Both the position numbers and the translations under genes were made by a program. This document shows positions 37,860 through 46,154 of a stretch of 64,000 bases of DNA, piece by piece. The notes under the pieces were generated by a model, which saw only the letters and a list, made by a program, of their open reading frames with translations, was not told the DNA's origin and made no database searches. How positions within the stretch are numbered: position 1 is the first letter of the stretch; every line of letters begins with the position of its first letter. The stretch is taken from positions 1 through 64,000 of the forward strand of contig CAZSVU010000002.1 in the NCBI GenBank assembly GCA_964610275.1. The letters are read 5' to 3'. This DNA comes from JAFGBI01 sp964610275. Lineage in GTDB: Bacteria; Myxococcota_A; Polyangia; Polyangiales; Polyangiaceae.

Positions 37860-39614
37860 TCAGGTTCCGGAGCAGACTCCGCCGGTGCATTGATCATCGG
37901 TAGTCGTCGAAGTCAGATCGTCGCACGGCGTGCCGTCTGCGGCAGATGCCGCCACGCACAGTTGGGAAGCGTCGCAGGCAGAACAGGTGTCCGACGCACC
38001 GCAGGAAGTTCCGACCGGAGCGGCGGCGGCCACACATTCGCCCAAAGCGTCACACGTGGCGGTGCAGTCGGTGTCGAGTGTCCCGCAGAGCGTGCCCTCG
38101 GGATGTTTCTCGCAACCGTTCGGCTCGGAACAGGTGCCACCCACATCACAAGGGCCGGTGCACACCACCGCCGTCGCACCAACACAATCGCCGGCCGAGT
38201 CGCACATGTCATTGTCGGTGCACGCCACCCCGTCATCGCAGCTGAGCCCCACGTCCACCTCACAGCCAGAGGCCGGGAAGCAATTGCCGGTGAAGCAGGC
38301 GTTGGTCGCCGGCGTGCAGTCCAGCGGGCTCGACCCCACGCAATTGCCCGAGCCATCGCACTCATCCACCGTCGTGCACAGATTACTGTCGTCACAGCTG
38401 GTCGTGTCCGGGAGTGGTTCCGTGTCACAGGTCCCGTTCGGCTCGACGCAGACGCCGACGTTACACTGGTCGTCCCAGCCGGAGCAGTCCAAGGGAGTCC
38501 CTCCGACGCAGGTGCCATCGCCATCACAGCGATCGATCTGGGTGCAGGCCAATCCATCGTCGCACAGCGTCAGGTTGGGAAGATTCTGCGCCTCGCAGCT
38601 ACCATCCGTCGAATTGCAGACGCCCTGCACGCATTCATCGTCGAGTGCCGAACAGTCGACTGCGGTTCCCCCCAGGCACGTGCCAAACCCGCTGCACTGG
38701 TCATCCTCGGTGCACGGGTCTTGATCGTCGCAGGCCGTACCCGCGTCGGCGTCGACGACGATGCATCCGTTGGGCTCCTGGCAGCCCAGAGTCACTTCGC
38801 ACATTCCAAGCGACTCGGTGCAATCCACGGGGTCACCGACGCAGCGACCTTCTTCGCAGCGGTCCCCTTCCGTACACACCCGGTCGTCGGTGCAGGGCTC
38901 GTTGTCTGGCAACGGCGTTCGGTGACAACCCAGCTCCTCGTCGCAGGCGCCAACGTTGCACTGGTCCTCGAGGTGGTCGCAGTTGCGTTCCACGCCGCGC
39001 CCACAGCGCCCGTCGTAGCAGGTTTCGTCGACCGTGCAGAACTCCCCGTCATCGCAGGGTGCCCCGTCCTCGGTGTCCTCGTCGTCGCAGTCGTAGACGC
39101 GGGCGGTGACCAGCGTCACCGACTCGGAGCTGGTCAGCCCCTCCTCGACCGTGGTGCTCGTGCATCCCGCCCAGAGCACCTCCCCACGATAGTCGACCGC
39201 TTCGACGTACAGTAGCACCGTGCCCACTTCGACGTCTTCCGCTTCGAGGGGCTCAGTGGTGTCCGTCTGGACCACATCGGCATGCGCCACCACGCTCATG
39301 TCGTAGGGGTCGTCGTCACCCCCGATCAGACGTGCGCAGGTCACCTCTGGATGACCCTCGCGATTCAGGGCCCACAGGTGCAAGGCCGCGGTGGCCGACT
39401 GTTCCCGGTCTCCGGGAAACTCGACGGTGACCTCGACCGCCCCACTCGGGACCTGGGATTCTTCGTCGATGGTGTAGTCGTCGTCGCCACCGCCGCAGCC
39501 GACACTGTCGGACAGCGCGAGCGCAGCGACTGCGACGCAAAGTATGGTGCGCGGCGTCAGCCTCCGCACCCGGGATGATGGTGAACGGGCCTGAGCTCGG
39601 AATGCCCCCAGCAT
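37860..39614 (-). CDS. Cys-rich lipoprotein with CDDG...C repeats
   Basis: 584 aa. Basic N-terminus, hydrophobic ILCVAVAALALSDSVGC lipobox, then a ~150-residue beta-rich domain (VEVTVEFPGDREQSATAALHLWAL; LLYVEAVDYRGEVLW). From about residue 180 there are repeated ~40-residue modules with CDDGxxCTxxDxCDGxGxC and GxxLDCSxxxDQCNxGxC. Similar repeats occur in adhesin-like proteins of Myxococcota. No enzyme motif is seen. First gene of a two-gene unit; the second gene is another Cys-rich lipoprotein. Confidence 0.8.
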   Translation of the reverse strand: MLGAFRAQARSPSSRVRRLTPRTILCVAVAALALSDSVGCGGGDDDYTIDEESQVPSGAVEVTVEFPGDREQSATAALHLWALNREGHPEVTCARLIGGDDDPYDMSVVAHADVVQTDTTEPLEAEDVEVGTVLLYVEAVDYRGEVLWAGCTSTTVEEGLTSSESVTLVTARVYDCDDEDTEDGAPCDDGEFCTVDETCYDGRCGRGVERNCDHLEDQCNVGACDEELGCHRTPLPDNEPCTDDRVCTEGDRCEEGRCVGDPVDCTESLGMCEVTLGCQEPNGCIVVDADAGTACDDQDPCTEDDQCSGFGTCLGGTAVDCSALDDECVQGVCNSTDGSCEAQNLPNLTLCDDGLACTQIDRCDGDGTCVGGTPLDCSGWDDQCNVGVCVEPNGTCDTEPLPDTTSCDDSNLCTTVDECDGSGNCVGSSPLDCTPATNACFTGNCFPASGCEVDVGLSCDDGVACTDNDMCDSAGDCVGATAVVCTGPCDVGGTCSEPNGCEKHPEGTLCGTLDTDCTATCDALGECVAAAAPVGTSCGASDTCSACDASQLCVAASAADGTPCDDLTSTTTDDQCTGGVCSGT

Positions 39615-39621
39615 GGGAGCG

Positions 39622-39650
39622 ACTATATTCCTCTGGACGGCGGGGGTCCA
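39622..39650 (-). promoter_or_regulatory. Candidate promoter giving a near-leaderless transcript
   Basis: On the minus strand TGGACC (39650-39645, 4 of 6 to TTGACA) and TATAGT (39627-39622, 5 of 6 to TATAAT) are separated by 17 bp. The -10 ends 7 nt before the ATG at 39614, so transcription would begin at or next to the start codon. No Shine-Dalgarno is placed for that ATG. Confidence 0.5.
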
Positions 39651-39729
39651 TGTAGGACCGACACATACTGACGGGCGATCGCCCCACCGCCGTGGCGCTA
39701 TCGGTCAGTCCGGTAGCGAGGCGCGAAAT

Positions 39730-40248
39730 TCAGCCCGATTCGAGGTGGACTTCGAAGGAATCGAACCAGAATCCCGATCCGGTCAGGCAATCGATCTCCG
39801 CCTGGACGATGGCCTGGTGCCCCTCCTCGATCTCGACGAATCGCCGGAACAGTCTCTGACCATCGGCGTCCAGAGTGCGCACCATCTCCTTGTAGAAGTT
39901 CGCGGTCTCCACCTCGACTTCCAGCGCGCGCCGGAGTGACTCGAGCTCGACGTCATGGCCCGGCCCGGGTTGATCCGCCACTTTCTCCTTCAGTCGCTGA
40001 ACTCCAGCGTCGATGACCGCTGGGCTGGGGATGACGGTGGCGAGCTCGACCACGGTGATCTTCCCGGTCTGCTTCCACTCGTCGAGGCGCTCGCGAAGGT
40101 ACTCGATGTGCCCCTTCTCCTCGTCACACAGCGTGCGAAAAGCGCGTTTGGCGACCTCGCTCTCGGCCGCTCGTATGGCGTCGAGGTAGGTCTTGTGAAC
40201 CTTGCCCTCGAACTCGAGGGCTGTCTTGATGGCTTCGTCCAGTTTCAC
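39730..40248 (-). CDS. Ferritin-like (rubrerythrin-type) diiron protein
   Basis: 172 aa from the GTG at 40248, which has GGAG about 8 nt upstream. Four-helix bundle with iron-ligand pattern: LEFEGKVHKTYLDAI...LCDEEKGHIEYL in the first half and VEVETANFYKEMV...IEEGHQAIVQAE in the second, two E..(EE)xxH sets. No rubredoxin domain is present. Probably binds a diiron centre and handles peroxide or iron. Located right after another ferritin-like gene (stop at 40299). Confidence 0.8.
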   Translation of the reverse strand: MKLDEAIKTALEFEGKVHKTYLDAIRAAESEVAKRAFRTLCDEEKGHIEYLRERLDEWKQTGKITVVELATVIPSPAVIDAGVQRLKEKVADQPGPGHDVELESLRRALEVEVETANFYKEMVRTLDADGQRLFRRFVEIEEGHQAIVQAEIDCLTGSGFWFDSFEVHLESG

Positions 40249-40298
40249 GTGCGGTCTCCCGGGCAGGACGCCCAGCCAGCGCGCCGCAGCGCACACCG

Positions 40299-40796
40299 TC
40301 ACCAGGGATCGGCGAGTCCGCGGAACTTGGCGTCAGAAATGATGGTGCGCATGAGCGCGGTCATGTGGGCGTGCTCGGCCGCAATCAACTCGTCGAGTTC
40401 CACACCCGCGCCGAGTGCCTCCTTCGCGGCCTGATAGTAGAAGAGTGTCGACTTCTCGAACTGCAGCGCATGGGTGAGCGCATCCCCGGCGGTCTGCAGC
40501 CGAGACACGTCAGTGAGCGTCTCTGCCTTGAAGAAGTCACTCGTCGCGGCTGCGCGCAAGGGCAGGTAGCCGTCATCCTCGGGCGCCACGGACTTCTCTG
40601 GCGGGGCACCGGCCAGCAGCTTGCGGAACATCGCCTCGTGCGAGAGCTCATCCTGGGCGAGGCGGGCAAAGACCGCGGCCACTTCCTGCTCGGACGAGAA
40701 CTTCTCGGACAACTGCTGGTAGTACTGGGCGCCTCTGGCTTCGGTGGCGACCGCCAGCTCGAGTACCTGTTGCAGGGACAGCGGGGATGATGACAT
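40299..40796 (-). CDS. Ferritin-like diiron protein, second of a pair
   Basis: 165 aa from the ATG at 40796, chosen because GGAGG lies 5-6 nt upstream (an ATG at 40808 lacks this). First half: AVATEARGAQYYQQL and LAQDELSHEAMF, an E plus ExxH pair. Second half: LQFEKSTLFYYQAAKEAL and ELIAAEHAHMTALM. A ferritin-like four-helix bundle, with sequence different from its neighbour. Together the two could form a hetero-oligomer. The pair lies 144 bp downstream of malic enzyme on the same strand. Confidence 0.8.
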   Translation of the reverse strand: MSSSPLSLQQVLELAVATEARGAQYYQQLSEKFSSEQEVAAVFARLAQDELSHEAMFRKLLAGAPPEKSVAPEDDGYLPLRAAATSDFFKAETLTDVSRLQTAGDALTHALQFEKSTLFYYQAAKEALGAGVELDELIAAEHAHMTALMRTIISDAKFRGLADPW

Positions 40797-40940
40797 GGGC
40801 TCCTCCATCGCGACGACACGCCCCTTCGTCAAGGGGCGGCCGGAGGCTAGCAAGGGTACGGATGGGGCTCAACCACACGATATCCGGCCCGGGCAGCCCA
40901 TTTTCTCGGTCCGCGGCACACACGCACGTCCGGGGCAGCC

Positions 40941-43208
40941 CTACCGACAGCCCGGTGCGCCCTCGGCGCAGAGGGCGTCGACGACGGCCAGGGCGGTCAT
41001 GTTGAAGATGCCGTCCGTCGACACCGACCGGTGCAGGATGTGAATGGGCTTGCGCACACCCGCCAGGATGGGACCGATGGCCTCGTGGTTGCCCAATTGC
41101 ATGAGCAGCTTGTAGGCAGCGTTGCCCGCCGCAAGATTGGGGAAGACGAGACAGTTCGCGTCCCCCTTGATGAGCGCATGTGGGAAGTCCCGCTGGGCAA
41201 TGTACGGCGCAACGGCGGTGTCGGCCTGCATTTCTCCCTCGACCACGAGCTCGGGGTGCTCGAGCTGCAGAATCTGGGTTGCTCGGGCGACCTTCTGGGC
41301 CTCCGCGTGTGGCACGGACCCGAAGTTGGAGAAGGAGATCATCGCGACTCGGGGCGTTTCATCGAACCTTCGAGCCGTTTCCGCGGTGAGTAGTGCGATG
41401 TCCACGAGTTGCTCGGCAGTGGGATCGATGTTGATGGTGGTGTCAGCGAAGAAGAAGGTGCGGTTGCGCAGGATCAGCACGTAGACGCCACACAGGGTCG
41501 AGAGCCCTTCGCGCAACTTCACGATCTGCAGCGCGGGTCGGACCGTGTCGGGATAGTGTTGGCTCACCCCCGACAGCAGGCAGTCGGCGTCGCCGAACTC
41601 CACCATCAACGTGCCAAATACGTTGGGGTTGCGCAGCAGGCGCTGCTCGTCGCCCCGGCTCAGGCCCTTGCGCCAGCGTCGCTCCAGAAACCGCGTCGCG
41701 TACTCGGCAAACAGCGGCGAGGATGCTGGGTGGACGATTTCGATTCCGTCGAGCGGTATGTCCAATTCCTGGGCGTGCTTCTGCACGATGGCAGGACGAC
41801 CTAGTAGAATGGGCTGTGCTATCCCCTCTTCGGCGACCATGCGCGCCGCGCTGATAATCTTCTCGTCGGCGCCCTCCGGATAGACCACTCGCTTGCGACT
41901 GCCGCGGGCCCGACTGACGATCTGTCGCATCACCGAGCGAGTCCTGTTCATGAGGCTCTCCAGGTGAGCCCGGTACTCCTCCAGATCCACGTGCTTGCGC
42001 GCCACCCCTGTATCCATGGCCGCCTCGGCAACCGCGGCCGCTTCCCAAACCAGAATCCTCGGGTCAAACGGCTTCGGAATGATGTACTCGGGGCCAAACC
42101 TGAGCACGGCGCCACCGTAGGCGCGGCTCACGGTTTCCGGCACCTGTTCCTTGGCGAGTTGGGCCAGGGCACGCGCAGCGGCCAGCTTCATCTCCAGGTT
42201 GATCTTGCGGGCGTGCACGTCGAGGGCTCCCCGGAAGATGAAGGGGAAACCGAGTACGTTGTTCACCTGATTCGGGTAGTCGGAGCGGCCGGTCGCCATG
42301 ATGACGTCCGCTCGCGCCGCCTTGGCCTCCTCGTAGGTGATCTCCGGATCGGGATTGGCCAACGCGAAGACGATGGGCCTGTCGGCCATGGATCGGATCA
42401 TTTCCTGGGTGACGCAGTCCTTGACGGCGACCCCTACGAAGACGTCCGCGCCGAGCATGACGTCCGCGAGCGTCCGCTCCTCGGTGGCCACCGCGAACTG
42501 CTCCTTGTAGGCATTCATGCCCTCCGTTCGGCCCTGGTACAGCACTCCCTTGGAATCGACCATACGAATATTCTGCGGCTGGACTCCCAATGCCAAGTAG
42601 AGCTTGGCACAGGCAATCCCGGCGGCCCCCGCACCCATGAAGACGCACTTGACCTGGTCAATCGCCTTGTCGACCACCTCCAGCGCGTTGAGCAGCGCAG
42701 CGCCGGAGATGATGGCCGTTCCGTGCTGGTCATCATGGAAGACCGGGATGTCCAGTTCCTCGATCAGGGTCTCCTCGATCTCGAAACACTCGGGGCCCTT
42801 GATGTCCTCCAGGTTGATCCCGCCAAAGGTGGGCGCGATCATCTTGCAGAACTGGATCATTTCGGCAGCCGTCGTGGCCTCGACCTCGATATCGAAGACG
42901 TCGATGTCGGCGAAGCGCTTGAACAGCACTGCCTTCCCTTCCATCACCGGCTTGCCTGCTGCGGGACCGATGTCGCCCAGTCCGAGCACGGCCGTGCCGT
43001 TGGAGATCACCGCAACCAGGTTGCCTTTCGCCGTGTACTCGTACGCCAGGTCGCTGTTCTTGGCGATCTTCAGGCACGGTTCGGCAACGCCCGGAGTGTA
43101 GGCCAGTGAAAGGTCACGCTGGGTGAGACACGGCTTGGTCGCGACGACCTCGATCTTCCCCTTGCGACCGGACGAGTGATAGCGGAGCGCTTCTTCTTTT
43201 CGAATCAC
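40941..43208 (-). CDS. maeB: NADP-dependent malic enzyme with phosphotransacetylase-like domain
   Basis: 755 aa from a GTG at 43208, with AGGAGG about 6 nt upstream. Decarboxylates malate to pyruvate. The malic-enzyme part (about 1-430) has SLAYTPGVAEPC, VFHDDQHGTAIISGAALLNAL (substrate and metal), and FMGAGAAGIACAKLYL (NADP Rossmann loop). The C-terminal ~320 residues are a phosphotransacetylase-like domain (GVSQHYPDTVRP; FSNFGSVPHAEAQKV; VEGEMQADTAVAPYI) that is thought to be regulatory and bind acetyl-CoA. Length equals the MaeB family. Confidence 0.95.
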   Translation of the reverse strand: MIRKEEALRYHSSGRKGKIEVVATKPCLTQRDLSLAYTPGVAEPCLKIAKNSDLAYEYTAKGNLVAVISNGTAVLGLGDIGPAAGKPVMEGKAVLFKRFADIDVFDIEVEATTAAEMIQFCKMIAPTFGGINLEDIKGPECFEIEETLIEELDIPVFHDDQHGTAIISGAALLNALEVVDKAIDQVKCVFMGAGAAGIACAKLYLALGVQPQNIRMVDSKGVLYQGRTEGMNAYKEQFAVATEERTLADVMLGADVFVGVAVKDCVTQEMIRSMADRPIVFALANPDPEITYEEAKAARADVIMATGRSDYPNQVNNVLGFPFIFRGALDVHARKINLEMKLAAARALAQLAKEQVPETVSRAYGGAVLRFGPEYIIPKPFDPRILVWEAAAVAEAAMDTGVARKHVDLEEYRAHLESLMNRTRSVMRQIVSRARGSRKRVVYPEGADEKIISAARMVAEEGIAQPILLGRPAIVQKHAQELDIPLDGIEIVHPASSPLFAEYATRFLERRWRKGLSRGDEQRLLRNPNVFGTLMVEFGDADCLLSGVSQHYPDTVRPALQIVKLREGLSTLCGVYVLILRNRTFFFADTTINIDPTAEQLVDIALLTAETARRFDETPRVAMISFSNFGSVPHAEAQKVARATQILQLEHPELVVEGEMQADTAVAPYIAQRDFPHALIKGDANCLVFPNLAAGNAAYKLLMQLGNHEAIGPILAGVRKPIHILHRSVSTDGIFNMTALAVVDALCAEGAPGCR

Positions 43209-43480
43209 GGCGACCTCCTGGTTGGGCTGCCACGCCGAACGTAGCGCACCTGCACGGAGAGTTCTGCGGGTCGAGTCGGAGTCCGAGCCTCAGGGGGTGC
43301 CACCCGCCCGCCGCGTGGACTGAGGTGACTGCCCCCGAGCGCCTCAAGGTGAGAATTTCTCAGCTTTTTTCGGCGATGGTCTCAACCGGCCGCTGGGACT
43401 GCCGCACTGGTGAACAGAATGTCGAGTCGAGTCAGCCTGGAGAGCGTCGGTGGCAACCGCTGGCGCGTCAGCGTGAACCC

Positions 43481-43503
43481 GCCCGTGAGCAAAGCTCACG
43501 GGC
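43481..43503. repeat. Stem-loop repeat, family A copy 3
   Basis: 10-bp stem GCCCGTGAGC (43481-43490) / GCTCACGGGC (43494-43503), loop AAA. The following TTCCTTCACCAACTCCGTCC is near-identical to the tail after the copy at 69-91. Confidence 0.75.
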
Positions 43504-43530
43504 TTCCTTCACCAACTCCGTCCCCGCGCC

Positions 43531-43689
43531 GTCCCCACCCCGAGAAGCGTCCCCACGCGCTTCAACGAGTGCCCCGCCCAACCCGCCCGTGAGAACCCGC
43601 CCGCGAGCGCTGCTCGCGGGCTTCCTTATCCCCGCTCCTTCACTCTGCGGTCCCCACCCCGAGAAGCGCAACAGCGAGCTTCAACGAGT
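43531..43689. repeat. Tandem duplicated module between the stem-loops
   Basis: GTCCCCACCCCGAGAAGCG occurs at 43531-43549 and 43650-43668, and GCTTCAACGAGT at 43559-43570 and 43678-43689, both 119 bp apart. The spacing shows that the stem-loop and tail duplicated as one unit of about 119 bp, with different stem sequences in the two copies. Confidence 0.7.
43599..43621. repeat. Stem-loop repeat, family A copy 4
   Basis: 10-bp stem GCCCGCGAGC (43599-43608) / GCTCGCGGGC (43612-43621), loop GCT, followed by TTCCTTATCC. Compared with the copy at 43481 one base changed in each arm, in a way that keeps pairing (T-A to C-G). Confidence 0.75.
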
Positions 43690-43720
43690 TCCCTTACCCA
43701 GACGCGTCACCGCGCGCTCA

Positions 43721-45040
43721 CTATGTACACTGCGCGTTGTCTTCCGGGTCGATGTTCTCACACTGATGAGCTGGCGGGGCGCCAGCGTCGCAGCCGCCGT
43801 CGCAGTACTCACAGACGGCCGCCGTGTTGTCGGGGCAATCCGGGTCGAAGACTCCGCATCCACAGTCGCATCCGTCGCCAGTGCCCCAATGCCAGATGGT
43901 CGGATCACATATCCACCCGGGCGGTGCGGCCGCGTCGAGCACACAGATACCCCATTCCTGACTGCCAATGTAGCGCGGGTTGGCCAGTGGGGAGCACCGG
44001 TCATACACACTGGGGCAGTCGTCGCCGCCCACGCGACACCACTGCGTGCACACCGCGGACGTTCCGTCCGCGATGTCGACGCAGAAGTGGGTCGCCACGC
44101 AGTCGTCGTGCCATGCGCAATACTGGTAGTCGGTGCTCGTGCCCACTTCGGTCGTGGCGCTGCAGATCGGCGGATCCGTCTCGCTCCGTTGTGGCTCACA
44201 CCGTGAGCTCGCTCCGCACACGGCCGCTGGATTCAAGGGATCACACAGCGGGGCACCTCCTTCGCCGCCGCCGCCTGCCAGGCCGCCAGTTCCACCACCG
44301 CCGGTTCCACCACCGCCGGTTCCACCACCACCAGTTCCTCCGCCGCCGGTTCCACCACCACCAGTTCCTCCGCCGCCGGTACCTCCACCACCGGTGCCAA
44401 CGCCGCCAGTTCCTCCACCACCGGCAAAGCCGCCAACGCCCGTGCCAGATCCGCCCGCCCATCCGGCAATCCCGGCGACTCCGCCACCACCGGCGTCGCC
44501 ACCCTCGCCGGCCGCTCCAGCACCTCCGGTGGCTCCTCCGCCTCCGACGCCGACGATAGTGCCACCAACGCCAACGCCAGCATGTCCGGCTGCCCCGGCA
44601 GTTCCCGCGGCCCCCGCAGATCCTGCGCGACCGGCAGTACCGGCCAGGCCACCCGCACCCGCCGCGATCACACCGGCGTTGCCCGCAGTATCGCTGCCGC
44701 CAACACCACCAGCACCTCCGCTGAGATCGCGACCACCCGTACCGCCGGAGGTCCCCGCCTCCCCGCCCGCAGCTGCCGCGCCACCCACCCCGTCCGTTCC
44801 AGCCGAGCCCCCGGCTCCCGCACTGTCCCCGCTGCCGCCAGGGCCGCCGCGACCACCGGAATCGGTGCCACTGCCGGCCGTCGCCTCGGTGCCTCCGGTG
44901 GAAGCCCCGGCCTGCCCGTCACCGGCATCCCAATTGGGGTCCACCTCGAAGTCGTCGGCACCGATGATCTGTCCGCAGCCGGCGGTCAGAAGCACGGCGG
45001 TGATCCAACTAGCAGCGCGTGTTGCTTGCACTCTTTTCAT
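43721..45040 (-). CDS. Gly-rich, Cys-tailed lipoprotein
   Basis: 439 aa from the ATG at 45040. Lipoprotein signal MKRVQATRAASWITAVLLTAGC. The next ~250 residues are almost only Gly, Ala, Ser and Thr, with a run of GGGGT pentads. The last ~170 residues form a Cys-rich domain (ICSATTEVG; CAWHDDCVATHFCVDIADGTSAVCTQWC; CDCGCGVFDPDCPDNTAAVCEYCDGGC), typical of Myxococcota surface proteins. The start at 45067 (TTG) would overlap the upstream gene and is rejected. It follows a TPR/PEGA-like gene by 10 bp in the kinase cluster. It may be a flexible spacer presenting a disulfide-rich head. Confidence 0.75.
   Translation of the reverse strand: MKRVQATRAASWITAVLLTAGCGQIIGADDFEVDPNWDAGDGQAGASTGGTEATAGSGTDSGGRGGPGGSGDSAGAGGSAGTDGVGGAAAAGGEAGTSGGTGGRDLSGGAGGVGGSDTAGNAGVIAAGAGGLAGTAGRAGSAGAAGTAGAAGHAGVGVGGTIVGVGGGGATGGAGAAGEGGDAGGGGVAGIAGWAGGSGTGVGGFAGGGGTGGVGTGGGGTGGGGTGGGGTGGGGTGGGGTGGGGTGGGGTGGLAGGGGEGGAPLCDPLNPAAVCGASSRCEPQRSETDPPICSATTEVGTSTDYQYCAWHDDCVATHFCVDIADGTSAVCTQWCRVGGDDCPSVYDRCSPLANPRYIGSQEWGICVLDAAAPPGWICDPTIWHWGTGDGCDCGCGVFDPDCPDNTAAVCEYCDGGCDAGAPPAHQCENIDPEDNAQCT
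44275..44425 (-). repeat. GGGGT-encoding DNA repeats
   Basis: Imperfect 15-bp units, with a 30-bp higher-order copy inside 44321-44380, encode about nine tandem Gly-Gly-Gly-Gly-Thr pentads of the Gly-rich lipoprotein. Length variation by slippage is likely. Confidence 0.75.
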
Positions 45041-45050
45041 TCGCGCCCCG

Positions 45051-46136
45051 CTAGAACGTTCCCGCAACGCCCGCCGCGCCCGGTAGGATCCAGGGTTTGA
45101 TTCTCACACTGCCCGCGGTTGCGCTCGACGGCGCCGGTCCAGAGTCGTCCGCAGCGCCGTGGCTCAGCAGCAGGTAGGTCCCGACGCCAGCCCCGACGAT
45201 TCCCACGGCAAACCCGATCGTGGAGATGGTTGCAGAAGCGTTCATCGAATCAATGTCGTCCTGGGCCGAGGGGGGACAACGCGAGCCTTCGCACTGGGCT
45301 TCGACATCCGACTTCTTGCTGGTCGCGGCCAGACCGAACACCGTGCCCAAGATCAGCCCTGCACCGCCAACTCCGAACGACACGTAGGCCAGTGTGGGAC
45401 TCTCGTCGGAAGCACTATCCGCAGCCAGATCCGGCTGGGACCCGGCCGGGGGTGCACCATACGGCAGAGGCTCTGCTACCGGAGCGGCCGCGGCCTGGTC
45501 TGGTACGAGCGTCAAGGTGACCGTCTCCTGGCCACCGTCGGCCAGCACGACCTGCTGGGTCGAAGTCTGGAAGCCTTCCCCCGAAACGGTCACGGTGTGC
45601 TCTCCCGGATCGGTGGGGCGCTCGACGCCGACCATGGCCTGCGGCAGTACGTACTGGCCAACGGAGACCTGATAGGTAGCCCCAGCTGGTGCGTCGACGA
45701 CGATGGTGAGCTTGCCGATGCGCGGCAAGGCACGGGTCAGCACCTCTTGGGCTCGCTGCTGGGCGGCAACGAATGCGGAGGGAGCGTTCGGTGCGAGAGG
45801 CTCCCTGACCACTCGATTGAGGTTCTCGGTACCCGCCACCAGCAGACCGAGCTCGACCTGGCACTCACCGAGGCGCCCGAGAATGGTTGGAGCGTGATAG
45901 AGGCGCTCGGCGCGGTGGAGCTTGTCCATCGCTTCCTGGCAGTTTCCCTGGTTGGCCAGCTTGATCCCCTCGATCCCCAGGGCGCGGGCCGCGGCCATGT
46001 TCTGCTCCTCGGTCTGGGCCTGGGCAGGGGCGGGACCGCTCAGCACGGCAACGGCGCTCAGCACGGCCAATGCCGTGGGACCCCGCCACCCGCGAGTCTG
46101 GGCTCGGTGGCACCTCGAGCGAAGCAGATCTCCCAT
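45051..46136 (-). CDS. Secreted TPR/PEGA-like protein beside a kinase
   Basis: 361 aa. N-terminal signal region ending PAPAQAQ. A TPR-like helical part follows (EGIKLANQGNCQEAMDKLHRAERLYHAPTILGRLGECQVELG). The next ~90 residues form a PEGA-like beta domain (LTIVVDAPAGATYQVSVGQYVLP; PGEHTVTVSGEGFQTSTQQV). Two hydrophobic segments near 255-275 and 300-325 would place the rest in the membrane. Genes of this type regularly lie next to Ser/Thr kinases in myxobacteria, as here; it may be a periplasmic partner. Its start is 18 bp from the kinase stop. Confidence 0.75.
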   Translation of the reverse strand: MGDLLRSRCHRAQTRGWRGPTALAVLSAVAVLSGPAPAQAQTEEQNMAAARALGIEGIKLANQGNCQEAMDKLHRAERLYHAPTILGRLGECQVELGLLVAGTENLNRVVREPLAPNAPSAFVAAQQRAQEVLTRALPRIGKLTIVVDAPAGATYQVSVGQYVLPQAMVGVERPTDPGEHTVTVSGEGFQTSTQQVVLADGGQETVTLTLVPDQAAAAPVAEPLPYGAPPAGSQPDLAADSASDESPTLAYVSFGVGGAGLILGTVFGLAATSKKSDVEAQCEGSRCPPSAQDDIDSMNASATISTIGFAVGIVGAGVGTYLLLSHGAADDSGPAPSSATAGSVRIKPWILPGAAGVAGTF

Positions 46137-46154
46137 TCGGGAATCCTGCGTCGA

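Larger units (their letters stand above)
43209..43720. other. 512-bp intergenic stretch with repeated stem-loop modules
   Basis: No coding sequence of good quality is visible. It holds two family-A stem-loops (43481 and 43599), each followed by the same tail: CTTCCTTC/A..., then GTCCCCACCCCGAGAAGCG and later GCTTCAACGAGT. The two modules are offset by 118-119 bp. Between them lies a half-site (GCCCGTGAG at 43585-43593) with no partner arm. Confidence 0.7.

Noticed and set aside
37890..39215. 441-aa plus-strand ORF
   Set aside because: Antisense shadow of the CDDG-repeat lipoprotein; GC-biased composition only.
41964..43109. 381-aa plus-strand ORF
   Set aside because: Antisense of malic enzyme; the minus frame has all catalytic motifs.
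44133..45086. 317-aa Pro-rich plus-strand ORF
   Set aside because: Reverse complement of the Gly-rich repeats (GGT/GGC read as ACC/GCC), so Pro-rich by construction.
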